64,000 nucleotides of DNA. It comes from CAWBAT01 sp046331665 (lineage in GTDB: Bacteria; Acidobacteriota; Terriglobia; Versatilivoradales; Versatilivoraceae). Both the position numbers and the translations under genes were made by a program. The stretch lies in contig JAXLQK010000017.1 of assembly GCA_046331665.1 (NCBI GenBank), positions 79,303 to 143,302 on the forward strand, written 5' to 3'. Each line of letters begins with the position of its first letter. The first letter of the stretch is position 1. The notes under the pieces were generated by a model, which was not told the origin of the DNA, searched no databases, and saw only the letters and a list, made by a program, of their open reading frames with translations. Shown in pieces: positions 54,513 through 63,724 of this stretch.

Positions 54513-54863
54513 GTGGTGGATCCAACCGAAGAGCCCTCGTCAGAAAAGGTATTGCCCTCTACTGCAGTGAACGCGGCCGGATGGGTAGCGTATCAGGAGG
54601 GGGCGGTGGTAAGCCGGGAAATACTTAAGCGCAAGACAGGAACCGTAACGCTGTTTGCCTTTGATCAAGGTCAGGGAATCAGCGAACACACGACTCCCTT
54701 TGATGCCTTGGTTTTTGTGCTGGAGGGGCATGTGGAAATCCGGATTTCGGGCCAGCCATTTCACCTGCAGGCAGGGCAAATGATCTTGATGCCTGCCGAC
54801 CTGCCGCATGCCCTTCAAGCCGTGACCCGTTTTAAGATGATCCTCACCCTCATTCGTTCCTGA
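54513..54863 (+). CDS. Single-domain cupin protein
   Basis: 116 residues, GTG start with GAGGTGA close upstream. The cupin motif 1 is partly kept ('QGISEHTTPFDALVFVLEGH') and motif 2 ('GQMILMPADLPHALQAV', G-x5-P-x-x-x-P-H). Likely metal ligands are His in 'SEHTTP' and His in 'LPHAL'; the usual Glu is replaced by Asp or missing, so metal binding is not certain. Lone cupins of this type are often regulators or isomerases of unknown substrate. The gene is divergent from the cold-shock gene and stands apart from the next. Confidence 0.82.
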   Translation: MVDPTEEPSSEKVLPSTAVNAAGWVAYQEGAVVSREILKRKTGTVTLFAFDQGQGISEHTTPFDALVFVLEGHVEIRISGQPFHLQAGQMILMPADLPHALQAVTRFKMILTLIRS

Positions 54864-55129
54864 GGGACGACGTGAAGAGTTGCGGAGAATGAGTTTGCCG
54901 AGCCCTGGGAGAGCAAAGCCCCAGGTCGCCATCGGCGCTAAGGCAACAAGGATGCCATTCAAGGGAAAAGGCTTGCGCTGAACCGGGCGTTGGTATTTTC
55001 TGTTTGAATTTTTTCATGGTTGAGTTATCTTTCCCTTCATAAATCGCTTCTAGGGATAAGCGGCCGCATTTCCCATTTGGTTGCCTTTGACCGATCAACG
55101 ATCCTGCATCGAACTCCAGGAGGGGTTTC

Positions 55130-57304
55130 ATGTTTAAGCTCCCACGCCCTTTTTCGACGTCCCGTCGCGTGATCCAGCTCTATTTGATCAAACCCTCCAA
55201 TTACGATGATGATGGCTATGTGGTCAGCTATTTTCGCGGCGTACTACCTTCAAATACGCTCAATTGCCTGGCGGCCTTGACAGAAGACGTGATTCGGAAC
55301 AAATCACTAGGTGACGACATCGAAATCAAAGTGCACCTGTACGACGAAACCGTACAACGGATCCCCGTGAAAAAGATTTGCCACTCGGCACAGAACAGGG
55401 ACCAGCGAGTCATCGTTGGCCTGGTTGGTGTTCAGAGCAACCAATTTCCCAGGGCTTCCGATCTGGCCCGGAGCTTCCGGAGTGCCGGTATCACCGTTCT
55501 CATCGGTGGATTTCACGTGAGCGGGTTGCTCTCCATGATCCCGGGCATTCCTCAGGATATCCAGTCGCTGATGGACGAAGGCGTTACCATTGTCAAAGGC
55601 GAAGTCGAGGAAACATGGGGGGGACTGCTGGCTGACGCCGTCAAAGGGCGGCTCAAACCGCTTTATGATTTTGTCAGTGATAGTCCCGACCTGCGCCACC
55701 AGCCGATCCCCCTGGTGAATAAGCGATTGATGAAGCGGTTCATGGCGTCCAATTACGGAACCATTGACTGTGGCCGCGGCTGCCCGTTTAATTGCAGTTT
55801 CTGCACGATCATCAATGTTCAAGGACGCAAAATGCGTGTCCGTTCCGCGGAAGCTATTGCCGCAGCATTGCGGGAGAACTGGCGCCGGCGCCGCGTCAAC
55901 TTCTATTTTTTTACCGACGACAACTTTGCCCGGAATACCTCCTGGGAAGAAATTTTCGATGCTTTGATTGCATTGCGTGAAAAGGAAAAGATTAAGGTTC
56001 AGTTCATGATGCAGGTCGACGTGCTTTCCTACAAAATCCCCAATTTCGTGGCCAAGGCCCGGCAGGCGGGCTGCACGCAAGTATTCATCGGAATGGAGAG
56101 CATCAATCCGTTGAGTTTGAAAGACGCCGGGAAGGCGCAGAATAAAGCCGGGGACTACGTCAATCTCATTCGCGCCTGGCACGATGCGGAAATTGCTACT
56201 CATGTGGGCTTCATATTGGGATTCCCCCACGATAGCGCGGAATCTTTGCGACAGGATATTCAGACTCTCATGCATGAAATCAAGGTGGAACAGGCCTCCT
56301 TCTTCATCCTGATCCCGCTGCCCGGATCCAGGGACCACCAGGAAATGGTGAAGCGGGGCGAGGCCATGGATCCGGATTACAATAAATACGATTCGATGCA
56401 CGAAGTCATGAATTTTGCGAATTTCACGGAGCCGGGTTCCTTGCGGAAAATTTACGACGAGGCCTGGGAGACCTTTTACAGTTTCGATAACATGAAGCGC
56501 GTGCTCTCGAACGCGTCCGCCCGAAACTACTGGAATATCATGAAGAATTTTATCTGGTACAAGAATGCCTCTCTTCTGGAGAAGCGTCATCCGATGATGG
56601 CTGGATTTCTGCGTAAAAAAAGCCGCAAAGCCATGCGGGGCGGAGTCGTTGTCCCCGGATTCTGGGCCTTTTCCAGGATGCGCTTCCGGGAACTGCGGAC
56701 CTATTTCGAAGGGATGGTGAAGCTGATCTGGGAGATGCAGGAACTTTGGATTCAAACGCGGCCGCGCACGGCCGCCGAGCAGATTTTGTCGGAGGAATTA
56801 CGCCGGGTTTATGCGTCGGTGGAGCGGCGATTGACTGTCGCCGAACTCCAACTGGCGTACACGCAAGCCCGGGCACACTTCCCATCGATTCAAGTTCCTT
56901 CGAAGCTTTTCCTCTATTGGCAGAAGTGGAATTTGTACTTTGCCAAACACCTTGTCTACACTCGCGAAGATATCGATCGTAATTGGAGTCGGATCCGTGA
57001 TCGATTCCAGCGGCGCAGTATCTTCGGGCTCTCACCGATGCGCTTCCTGACCACGCTATGGCTGGATTTTCAAGTCACCGCTCTTTTTGCGCATGCCCTT
57101 TATTTCGGGCGATTTCCCGGCGTTCACCCCGACAGTATTAACCGGCTCAGAGGGTTTCCTGAATCATCGAAGGCGGCAGCGGACCCACTTGCCAGAGCCA
57201 TTGGGTTATTGGATTTGAGGGCAATTCATCTCAAATCTTCAATGTCTTCGGCTGCAACTCGACCCGAGACCATGGCGCCGTTGATGGATGCCGTGTTCAG
57301 ATAA
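55130..57304 (+). CDS. B12-binding-type radical SAM protein
   Basis: 724 residues. Residues about 15-190 form a B12-binding-like Rossmann domain ('QLYLIKPSNYDDDGYVVSYF' start, 'VGLVGVQSNQFPRASDLARS', 'VLIGGFHVSGLLSM'); no D-x-H-x-x-G motif was found, as is usual for this class. Residues about 205-430 are the radical SAM domain with 'DCGRGCPFNCSFC' (C-x3-C-x2-C) and 'FFTDDNFARN'. About 270 further residues are helical and basic. Such enzymes methylate or rearrange unreactive carbons; the product is unknown. The last 26 codons overlap the convergent oxidase gene antisense. A one-base shift near 57200 would end it at about 57218, so the true end may be earlier. Confidence 0.88.
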   Translation: MFKLPRPFSTSRRVIQLYLIKPSNYDDDGYVVSYFRGVLPSNTLNCLAALTEDVIRNKSLGDDIEIKVHLYDETVQRIPVKKICHSAQNRDQRVIVGLVGVQSNQFPRASDLARSFRSAGITVLIGGFHVSGLLSMIPGIPQDIQSLMDEGVTIVKGEVEETWGGLLADAVKGRLKPLYDFVSDSPDLRHQPIPLVNKRLMKRFMASNYGTIDCGRGCPFNCSFCTIINVQGRKMRVRSAEAIAAALRENWRRRRVNFYFFTDDNFARNTSWEEIFDALIALREKEKIKVQFMMQVDVLSYKIPNFVAKARQAGCTQVFIGMESINPLSLKDAGKAQNKAGDYVNLIRAWHDAEIATHVGFILGFPHDSAESLRQDIQTLMHEIKVEQASFFILIPLPGSRDHQEMVKRGEAMDPDYNKYDSMHEVMNFANFTEPGSLRKIYDEAWETFYSFDNMKRVLSNASARNYWNIMKNFIWYKNASLLEKRHPMMAGFLRKKSRKAMRGGVVVPGFWAFSRMRFRELRTYFEGMVKLIWEMQELWIQTRPRTAAEQILSEELRRVYASVERRLTVAELQLAYTQARAHFPSIQVPSKLFLYWQKWNLYFAKHLVYTREDIDRNWSRIRDRFQRRSIFGLSPMRFLTTLWLDFQVTALFAHALYFGRFPGVHPDSINRLRGFPESSKAAADPLARAIGLLDLRAIHLKSSMSSAATRPETMAPLMDAVFR

Positions 57305-58635
57305 TCCCCGCAGACATAAAGTCCACGACTGATCCGGCCGGGCCGAGTCAATCCCGAAGGGTGGGGGGCTCCAGTGGCAAGCACAGCGTTCAGGATATGA
57401 TAGGTTTTCAGATGTTTCCAGCCGAGTGCCTGCGGACCACTCGGCCAGCTGTGCCCGGACCGTTTCTTTAATGGCTCATAATACTTTGTCTGATTTTTGC
57501 CGAGTACGGTCACGGACAGCAACGCGGCGCCCGGGGGCGCATAGTCAGGAGCAACCTGGCTCGGGACACAGCAATGATTGATGGGGCCATCGCCCGTGCC
57601 ATTAAGAGCAAGAATCGGTTCATTCAAGGGGGATTCTTCCGCGGCATAGTAAAGGCAGGTGACACTGCGTGACGATGGGCGTGGAATTTCGCTCAAGAAC
57701 CGGGCCGCCTGCGGTCCTTCGGTGGCAACGACAATACTTTTGGCGGACAGCCGTTCTCCTGTCTCTAGGATGAGGCCGGTACTTTCGAGGCGGGCCGCCT
57801 TGGTACCAAGCCGGATGGAGTCAGCGGGCAGGAGTAGGAGGAGGTTTGGAATTCTTTCCATACCCTGGTAAACGAGACAGCATGTCGAGGCAAACAGCTT
57901 AAACAGATATTCAAAAAGCCGGCTGGAGGTTTGTAAATCGGGCTCCAGAAACACGCCTCCAAAGAATGGTTTGAAGAATTGATCGATCATGGCGACGCTG
58001 AAGCCATGGGCTCTCGGTGCTGTCAGCGTCGTTGTTTCCTTTTTCCGCGAGAAGGTTTTCAAAGGATCGATTGTTGAGATTCCAGCGAAGCCGGGCCATT
58101 CGTAGCTTGTCCATCAAGCTTCCCACGGGAGAGAAGAGCTCTCAGGCCGCTTCCAGCAGTTCCCTCCAGGGATCTGCGACTTTGTGGAAACGATTGCCAA
58201 TGCGGACCAGCGCGCGGGGTAGAAAGTGCGAAGGTCCAACGAGGAGATCCAGAATATTCCGCGCTTCAGGATAAGAGCTCAGCAGGACCGCAGAAAGCCG
58301 CGATCCAGGAGGAAACCGTCCACCCGATCCGTACGGATTCTTCCTCCCACCGCTTCTGCCCCTTCTAAAATGAGGAAGGGAATGTTTTCCTGTTGCAAGC
58401 GTTTGGCACAGCAAAGGCCGGCAATTCCGCCGCCAATAATCAACACTCCATCATGAGCCAAGCAAATACTCTCCTGAGAAAAAATCTGTTGTCGGGCCAA
58501 TACCACTGATCGAACCAGCGGGCACGCTCGCGCAAATTCTCCGAAAACGCTGGCCAGCTTAGATGCGACAGAAGAAGTAGAGCCTTGGGAGCGCTTCAAT
58601 TCAGCGCAATAACTTGGTGTAGGTCTCTGGATCAA
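57226..58635 (-). pseudogene. FAD-dependent amine-oxidase/phytoene-desaturase-like protein, frameshifted
   Basis: The FAD dinucleotide motif is 'DGVLIIGGGIAGLCCAKRLQ' (near 58450-58390), followed by 'EGAEAVGGRIRTDRVDGFLL', the R-x-x-x motif of the flavin amine oxidase group. The frame shifts near 58300 ('VLLSSYPEARNILDLL') and near 58140, then carries 'SIVVATEGPQAARFL' and the C-terminal FAD-contact 'GLYVCGDYLNTASINGAMVS'. Two or more indels would give about 410 codons. The start is unclear: frames are open to 58635, but the natural start is probably near 58458. It probably oxidises a lipid, carotenoid or amine; the substrate is unknown. The upstream gene on the same strand is the candidate selenoprotein, whose end overlaps by 35 bp the far end of this open frame. 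Confidence 0.78.
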
Positions 58636-58948
58636 ATCCCACGATAAGGGTGCGGCCCTTGCGCAGAGTTGGGGCCCGCAAATTCCCCGTAGGTCCCAGA
58701 AGAACCTGTTCTAAAGTCGCACGGTCCGGCTTCTCCCGTTTAAGATCCAGGTGGATGATTCTCTTTCCCTTCATGGAAAAGATTTCATCAATATTTCGGA
58801 TCAAGGCGAAAGCGTCTTCTGCCTTCAGCGTGGTTTTCCGTGCATCCACTTGCGTAGAAGTTTGGATTCTTTGTTTCGCAAGGAACTCTTGCGTTCGGGC
58901 ACAGGTTTTTCACCCGGGGCGGTGGTAGGACCAGTCGATTGGACTCAT
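58601..58948 (-). CDS. ArsC/Spx-like thioredoxin-fold protein, candidate selenoprotein (TGA at the U-x-x-C position)
   Basis: ATG 58948 has AGGAG 9 nt upstream. The frame reads 'MSPIDWSYHRPG', then TGA (58910-58912), then 'KTCARTQEFLAKQRI' and 'VDARKTTLKAEDAF', ending 'KGRTLIVGFDPETYTKLLR' (115 codons with the TGA). Relatives have a C-x-x-C there; the TGA falls exactly on the first Cys, so reading it as selenocysteine gives U-K-T-C. A 6-bp hairpin follows at a suitable distance. The ArsC-like fold, the 'GPTGNLRAP' loop and length fit arsenate-reductase-like redox proteins; I recall that this family has Sec and Cys forms. If TGA is a stop, only a 12-residue peptide is made. A shorter reading from GTG 58849 has no good ribosome site. 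Confidence 0.78.
58877..58893 (-). promoter_or_regulatory. Candidate bacterial selenocysteine insertion element (SECIS-like hairpin)
   Basis: On the minus strand CGCAAG-AGTTC-CTTGCG forms a perfect 6-bp stem with a 5-nt loop. The stem begins 16 nt after the TGA and the loop 22 nt after it, with G as the second loop base. This fits the known bacterial pattern (short stem-loop just downstream, G in the first two loop positions). It also codes for protein, as bacterial elements do. Confidence 0.6.
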
Positions 58949-59132
58949 GGGCACAACTCCTGAATTAGATTAATGGATATTCGCGAGCGCCTTCTGCTTC
59001 GGGGCAACATCATGTCACACGATAGATCGACTGTCATCTAAATCTCTGCCTGAAAATCCAAGGCGAGTCATTGCCGCAATTTGTCAATTCACTCGAAATA
59101 AAAACGTGCCCATCCCAGAAGCCGATTTCCGG

Positions 59133-60041
59133 CTACTTTCCCAATTGATGACGCAATGTTGCTTCAAGGAGGGGAAAGCGAAAGGAGTAGCCGGACTCTA
59201 ACAGACGATGAGGCTCGACGCGCTGGCTGGCGAGCAACAGGGCTTCGGCCATTTCCCCGAGGGCCAGCTTAATAGCGAAGGCGGGCACCGGAAATAGAGT
59301 CGGGCGTCTTAACACACGGCCCAGGGTCTTGGTGAATTCGCGATTGGTCACCGGGTTTGGAGAAACAGCATTGACAGGGCCCCTGAGTGAGTCCTTCAGG
59401 AGCACATGATGGAAGATACAGAGCAGGTCATCGAGAGCCACCCAACTCATGTACTGGGAGCCGCTGCCGAGAATTCCGCCTGCTCCCAGCTGAAAAGGAA
59501 GCAACAATCGTTGCAGGGCCCCGCCGGATGGAGACAACACCATGCCTATGCGAAGATTGACCACTCGAATTCCAGCCTGAAGTGCTGCCATGCACGCTTT
59601 TTCCCATTCGCGGCAAACTGTCGCCAGAAAGTCCTCACCCGGGGGACTGGACTCTGTCAACTGCTCTTCCCCTCGATTGCCATAGTAGCCGACGGCGGAA
59701 GCGCTGACGAGAACCTTGGGCGGTCGAGAGAGGCGCGCCAGCGTGGTCGAAAGCATCTGCGTTCCTTTTGAACGGCTGTTGAGGATCGAGGACTTGCGCT
59801 TTGAACTCCAGCGACCGGAGGCAATGCTCTCTCCAGCCAGGTGAATGACTGCATCCACCCCTTCCAGTTTTGCCAGGTCCGGTGGATCAATCCCGGGGTT
59901 CCATGAAATTGTCGATTCAATGTCAAGGGCCTTGTGGGGCCCTGATCGGACCAGGCGTATGACTTGATTATTGGCTTTGGTTAGATGGGGGATCAAGGCT
60001 GAGCCAATAAAGCCGGTTGATCCAGAAATCAGAATTTTCAT
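59133..60041 (-). CDS. TIGR01777-family NAD(P)-dependent epimerase-like protein
   Basis: 302 residues from ATG 60041 (GAGG 8-9 nt upstream). The Rossmann loop is 'MKILISGSTGFIGSALIPHL' (G-x-x-G-x-x-G). 'WNPG' near residue 47, 'DAVIHLAGESIASGRWSSKR' and 'LVSASAVGYYGNRGEEQLTE' are hallmarks of TIGR01777 (YfcH) proteins, with the family's extra C-terminal part 'RVEPHRLLESGYSFRFPLLE'. The exact reaction is unknown; members are cytosolic extended SDR proteins sometimes linked to division inhibition (SulA-like annotation). A longer frame to 60110 is open but not needed. The gene is divergent from the ABC operon. Confidence 0.9.
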   Translation of the reverse strand: MKILISGSTGFIGSALIPHLTKANNQVIRLVRSGPHKALDIESTISWNPGIDPPDLAKLEGVDAVIHLAGESIASGRWSSKRKSSILNSRSKGTQMLSTTLARLSRPPKVLVSASAVGYYGNRGEEQLTESSPPGEDFLATVCREWEKACMAALQAGIRVVNLRIGMVLSPSGGALQRLLLPFQLGAGGILGSGSQYMSWVALDDLLCIFHHVLLKDSLRGPVNAVSPNPVTNREFTKTLGRVLRRPTLFPVPAFAIKLALGEMAEALLLASQRVEPHRLLESGYSFRFPLLEATLRHQLGK

Positions 60042-60362
60042 TGGCGGACCTCGGTCATTTGGAGTGACGATTCCTGCTTGTTCTTGGCCAGCAGATTTGC
60101 CATCTGGCAATCAAAACAACTTCATGGTTCGGGTTGATGCCTCGGAGAAAGGACTTGCTCTTCTTCACTGCCAATCACAATAAAGCTTGGAATGTTGTCG
60201 CCCGGGTTTTTCAACCAGCGTTTCCCATCCCGAGGTAAATCCGGTATTCTTTTGTTCGAATATAGCAAGGCGGCCAGCGTCAAACGGCCTCTACCACTAA
60301 AGGTTCCTCAACCACGTCCAACAACATTGGTTTGGCTAAGTCTATCACGGAGCGGAGGCAGT
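60042..60362. other. Divergent intergenic region before the ABC operon
   Basis: About 320 bases, no convincing gene. The ABC ATPase frame is open through it to 60192, but without similarity to the family before about 60366. Promoters for the SDR gene and the ABC operon must lie here. Confidence 0.35.
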
Positions 60363-61037
60363 CTGAACATCCTGGAAGTAAGGAATCTTCGAAAAAGCTT
60401 TGCCGGAAGACTCATGCCGCTTGAGGTTTTGAAGGGCATCAATCTTCAGATGATGCAGGGAGAGTTCTTGGCGCTAATGGGTGCTTCCGGTTGTGGCAAG
60501 TCAACCTTGCTGCACCTTTGCGGAGCCATGGATTTGCCATCTTCCGGCAGTGTCGCCATTGAAAATGTTCCCTTAGAGCAGCTGGATGACCGTCAGTTGA
60601 CCACACTGCGGCGGACCAGGGTTGGATTTGTCTTCCAATTCTTCAATTTGCTGCCTACTTTGACGGTTGTCGAAAATGTGGCTCTGCCGTTGCTTCTCAC
60701 AGGTGCTCGAGGGAACGCAGCCAGCGAGGCGGCAAAGCAATGGTTGGTTCGAATGGGGTTGGAAAGCCGCCTGAATCATTATCCGCAGCAACTGTCGGGG
60801 GGAGAGATGCAGCGTGCAGCGATTGCGCGGGCTTTGGTCCACCAACCGGCTCTATTGATCGCTGACGAACCCACCGGCAGTCTGGACTCTGAAAACGGGA
60901 AAAAGATCCTTGATCTCCTGGAACTCCTCAACGCTCAAGACCGCATCACCATATTACTTGCCACTCATTCCTCCGAAATAGCCGCCAGAGCCAAAAGAAT
61001 CCTCCGCATGCATGACGGAGGACTGATTTTCGAATGA
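60363..61037 (+). CDS. ABC transporter ATPase, MacB/LolD type
   Basis: About 225 residues. Walker A 'GASGCGKSTLL', ABC signature 'LSGGEMQRAAIARAL' and Walker B 'LLIADEPTGSLD' with the D-loop are all intact, and the switch His is in 'LATHSSE'. This is the lipoprotein-release/MacB group, which works with FtsX-type permeases. Family similarity starts at 'ILEVRNLRKSFAG', so I place the start at CTG 60363 with GGAGG 4 nt before; an upstream TTG 60327 or ATG 60192 is also possible. It overlaps the permease gene by 4 bp (ATGA), so the two form one operon. Confidence 0.88.
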   Translation: MNILEVRNLRKSFAGRLMPLEVLKGINLQMMQGEFLALMGASGCGKSTLLHLCGAMDLPSSGSVAIENVPLEQLDDRQLTTLRRTRVGFVFQFFNLLPTLTVVENVALPLLLTGARGNAASEAAKQWLVRMGLESRLNHYPQQLSGGEMQRAAIARALVHQPALLIADEPTGSLDSENGKKILDLLELLNAQDRITILLATHSSEIAARAKRILRMHDGGLIFE

Positions 61038-63616
61038 ATCTTTTCCGCCAGTTCATTGTTCGAGCACTTCAGAAGGAAAAAGTCCGTTGTGCCGTCTCAA
61101 TCCTGGGAATCGGCCTTGGGGTGGGTGTGGTTCTTGCCATCGCCATGGCGAATCACGCGGCGACTCTTGGCTTTGCCGCTGCCCTGGAAGCGCTTTCGGG
61201 GAAGGCCGGGCTGGAAATAGTCGCCAGTGGTTGGGGACTCGACGAGAGACGATTGGCGAATCTTTCCTGGTTACTCGCCGATGCTGAACTCGGTCCAATC
61301 ATTGAAGGTGACGCCGTGTGGATTGGCCCGAAGGGAGAGCATGAGTCTCTGCGGGTCCTGGGAGTTGATATTCTCCAGGACCGTAAATTCCGGGATTACA
61401 ATTTTGTCGATCTTGGAATCGAGAAGCGCAACAATCCCACTCAGGATTTCCTCCGCCTCTTACTCGACCCGGAAAGCGTGATCGTCACTGAAAAATTTGC
61501 CATTCGCTACGGACTTGCGGTGGGCTCCTCCTTGTCCCTCACTTTTGGCGACCAGCAGAGAGAGTATGCGATCCGTGGAATGCTTCGGGATGAAGGTCCT
61601 GCCCGGGCTATGGAAGGAAATTTCCTGTTGATGGATATTGCTGCGGCGCAACTCGCTTTTGATCGCATCGGTCGAATCGATCGGCTTGAACTCATCCCGA
61701 AGCCCCGTCTTTCGGTGAGGGACTTGGAAAGTGGAATCTCGGGGAAGCTTCCGTCAGACTGGATTCTCCAACCCCCCGCACGTCGCGGAGAACAAGTGGA
61801 AAAAATGCTCGGAGCCTTCCACTTCAACCTGGAAGCCCTTTCGTACATTTCTGTCCTGGTGGGGCTCTTTCTGATCTATAACACCGTGTCGACTTCGGTC
61901 GTCAGCCGGCGTCAGGAAATCGGAGTTCTCAGGGCAATGGGCGCCACACGATTCCAGGTATTGGGACTCTTTCTCGGAGAGGCGCTGGCGATGGCTACCT
62001 GCGGGTGCGTCATCGGAGTGCTTCTGAGTCGACCGCTGGCCGCGCTGGCAATGAGAATTACGGGAACTACGGTGAAAGTTCTCTACATCGCAACCATCGC
62101 CACCCTTCCACCCCTTTCCTGGAGGAGTGTCCTCCTGGCTTTTGGCATGGGAATTCCCCTTTCCCTGTTGGCCGCTCTGATTCCTGCCTGGGAGGCTTCG
62201 CGGGTCAGTCCCTTATCCGCCATCACCGGTTCCGATCAACTCGAGATGCGATTCCGCTTGAGATCGAGGCACCTCCTGATCCCCCTCGTTTTCTTCGTTG
62301 TCGGAATGGGGCTGGCATCCCTCAAGCCGGTTGGCCAAATTCCCATTTACGGATACGGCTCCGCGGTCGCGCTTGTTTTTGGAGCTGCTTTTCTTACGCC
62401 GTTGGTACTTTACCTGTTGACAAAGATCCCTGCGCTTGCCTTTTCACAAATCGTGGGAGTGGAAGGAAAGCTTGCCAGAAGCAATCTCAAAGCAGGGATT
62501 CCCCGGATTGCCGTGTCAGTGGCTGCCCTATCGGTAAGCTTGTCGATGATGACCGCCATTGCCACCATGATCGATAGCTTTCGCGACACGGTGATCTATT
62601 GGGTCGGTCAAACCCTGCAGGCTGATCTCTATATTCGGCCTGCCGGGGGTTCCTCCACCGGCAGCGAATTCCATCTATCCTCGCAATTGCTGGCGGAGCT
62701 TCGACAAAATCCCGCTGTCGCGGCCCTCGACGCTTATCAAGGGTTCAGTCTTTCTTATGCAGGCCATGACATTATTCTGGGGACTCGGGATTTTGAAGCG
62801 CTTGCCAGTCGCGGGAACCTTCTCTTCAAAGAAGCCACCCCTGGCATGAGAACCTTGGGCAACGCTGTGGGCCAGGACGCAGTGATGGTTTCCGAAAGCT
62901 TTTCCTTGAAATTCGAGAAGCATGCAGGGGATGAATTGACCTTGCAGTTGCCATCGGGTGAAAGCAAGTTTCGGGTGGCAGCAGTCTTTTTTGACTATAG
63001 CAACGACCGTGGCACCGTCCTGCTGGATCGCCGATCGTTCGTCAGTCATATTGGAGAGTTCCGGCCTTTCAGCGTCTCCCTGTACCTGAAGCCTGGAGTG
63101 GAGGCCGAAGAAGTACGTTCGCAACTCCTCTCTTCTCTGGGAAAACAATATCAAGTTTTTATTCATTCCAATGCGTCGTTGCGTCGGGAAGTACTGCGAA
63201 TCTTTGACAGCACTTTTGCGATTACCTATGCCTTGGAAGTCATTTCCATTTTAGTGGCGATTCTCGGGGTGGCCAGTACGTTGCTGACGTTGATTTTGGA
63301 ACGTAAAAAAGAGTTGGCGCTTTTGCGCTTTGTTGGGGCGCAGATTCAACAGATTAAAAAAATGGTCTTGGTTGAAGCCTTCCTCCTGGGAGTAGTGAGC
63401 CAGGCCATTGGGTTGCTGATGGGACTTGCTTTGTCATGGGTCTTGATTCATGTCATTAACGTGCAGAGTTTCGGGTGGACGATTCAATTTCACTTTCCTC
63501 TCCGGTTTACGCTGCAGTCATCTCTGTTGGTTCTGGCGGCAGCCTTGCTTGCTGCATATGTCCCTGCGCGCCGAGCCGCAAAGGTCAATTTAGTGTCAGA
63601 GCTTGCCGAGGAGTGA
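61034..63616 (+). CDS. FtsX/MacB-type ABC transporter permease with two FtsX domains
   Basis: 860 residues. It has an N-terminal membrane helix ('VLAIAMANHAATLG' region), a large periplasmic domain, an FtsX core at about 265-400 ('GLFLIYNTVSTSVVSRRQEI', 'LGLFLGEALAMATCGCVIGV'), two further helices at about 415-485, a second periplasmic domain and a second FtsX core at about 730-855 ('LEVISILVAILGVASTLLTL', 'VPARRAAKVNLVSELAEE'). This long two-core form moves lipoproteins or other substrates by mechanotransmission rather than transport through a pore. It partners the ATPase gene upstream. The next gene is a lipocalin-like CrtC/AttH protein, giving the layout of att-type ABC systems. Confidence 0.9.
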   Translation: MNLFRQFIVRALQKEKVRCAVSILGIGLGVGVVLAIAMANHAATLGFAAALEALSGKAGLEIVASGWGLDERRLANLSWLLADAELGPIIEGDAVWIGPKGEHESLRVLGVDILQDRKFRDYNFVDLGIEKRNNPTQDFLRLLLDPESVIVTEKFAIRYGLAVGSSLSLTFGDQQREYAIRGMLRDEGPARAMEGNFLLMDIAAAQLAFDRIGRIDRLELIPKPRLSVRDLESGISGKLPSDWILQPPARRGEQVEKMLGAFHFNLEALSYISVLVGLFLIYNTVSTSVVSRRQEIGVLRAMGATRFQVLGLFLGEALAMATCGCVIGVLLSRPLAALAMRITGTTVKVLYIATIATLPPLSWRSVLLAFGMGIPLSLLAALIPAWEASRVSPLSAITGSDQLEMRFRLRSRHLLIPLVFFVVGMGLASLKPVGQIPIYGYGSAVALVFGAAFLTPLVLYLLTKIPALAFSQIVGVEGKLARSNLKAGIPRIAVSVAALSVSLSMMTAIATMIDSFRDTVIYWVGQTLQADLYIRPAGGSSTGSEFHLSSQLLAELRQNPAVAALDAYQGFSLSYAGHDIILGTRDFEALASRGNLLFKEATPGMRTLGNAVGQDAVMVSESFSLKFEKHAGDELTLQLPSGESKFRVAAVFFDYSNDRGTVLLDRRSFVSHIGEFRPFSVSLYLKPGVEAEEVRSQLLSSLGKQYQVFIHSNASLRREVLRIFDSTFAITYALEVISILVAILGVASTLLTLILERKKELALLRFVGAQIQQIKKMVLVEAFLLGVVSQAIGLLMGLALSWVLIHVINVQSFGWTIQFHFPLRFTLQSSLLVLAAALLAAYVPARRAAKVNLVSELAEE

Positions 63617-63724
63617 GGCTAAATCAAAGTTCCTCTTACCATTCCAGGCCAGAGAAGAGTCATGTTGCCGGAATTTCTAAAAAAGCGATTTGGATTCTTG
63701 GAGCACCAAGAGACGGAGTCTTTC

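Noticed and set aside
55307..56755. Long minus-strand open frame (482 codons) opposite the radical SAM gene
   Set aside because: It is antisense to clear radical SAM motifs, has no recognisable domain and is an open shadow of a high-scoring gene.
58601..58849. A short gene starting at GTG 58849
   Set aside because: It would lack the thioredoxin-fold first strand and redox motif and has no good ribosome site, while ATG 58948 upstream has one and the same frame.
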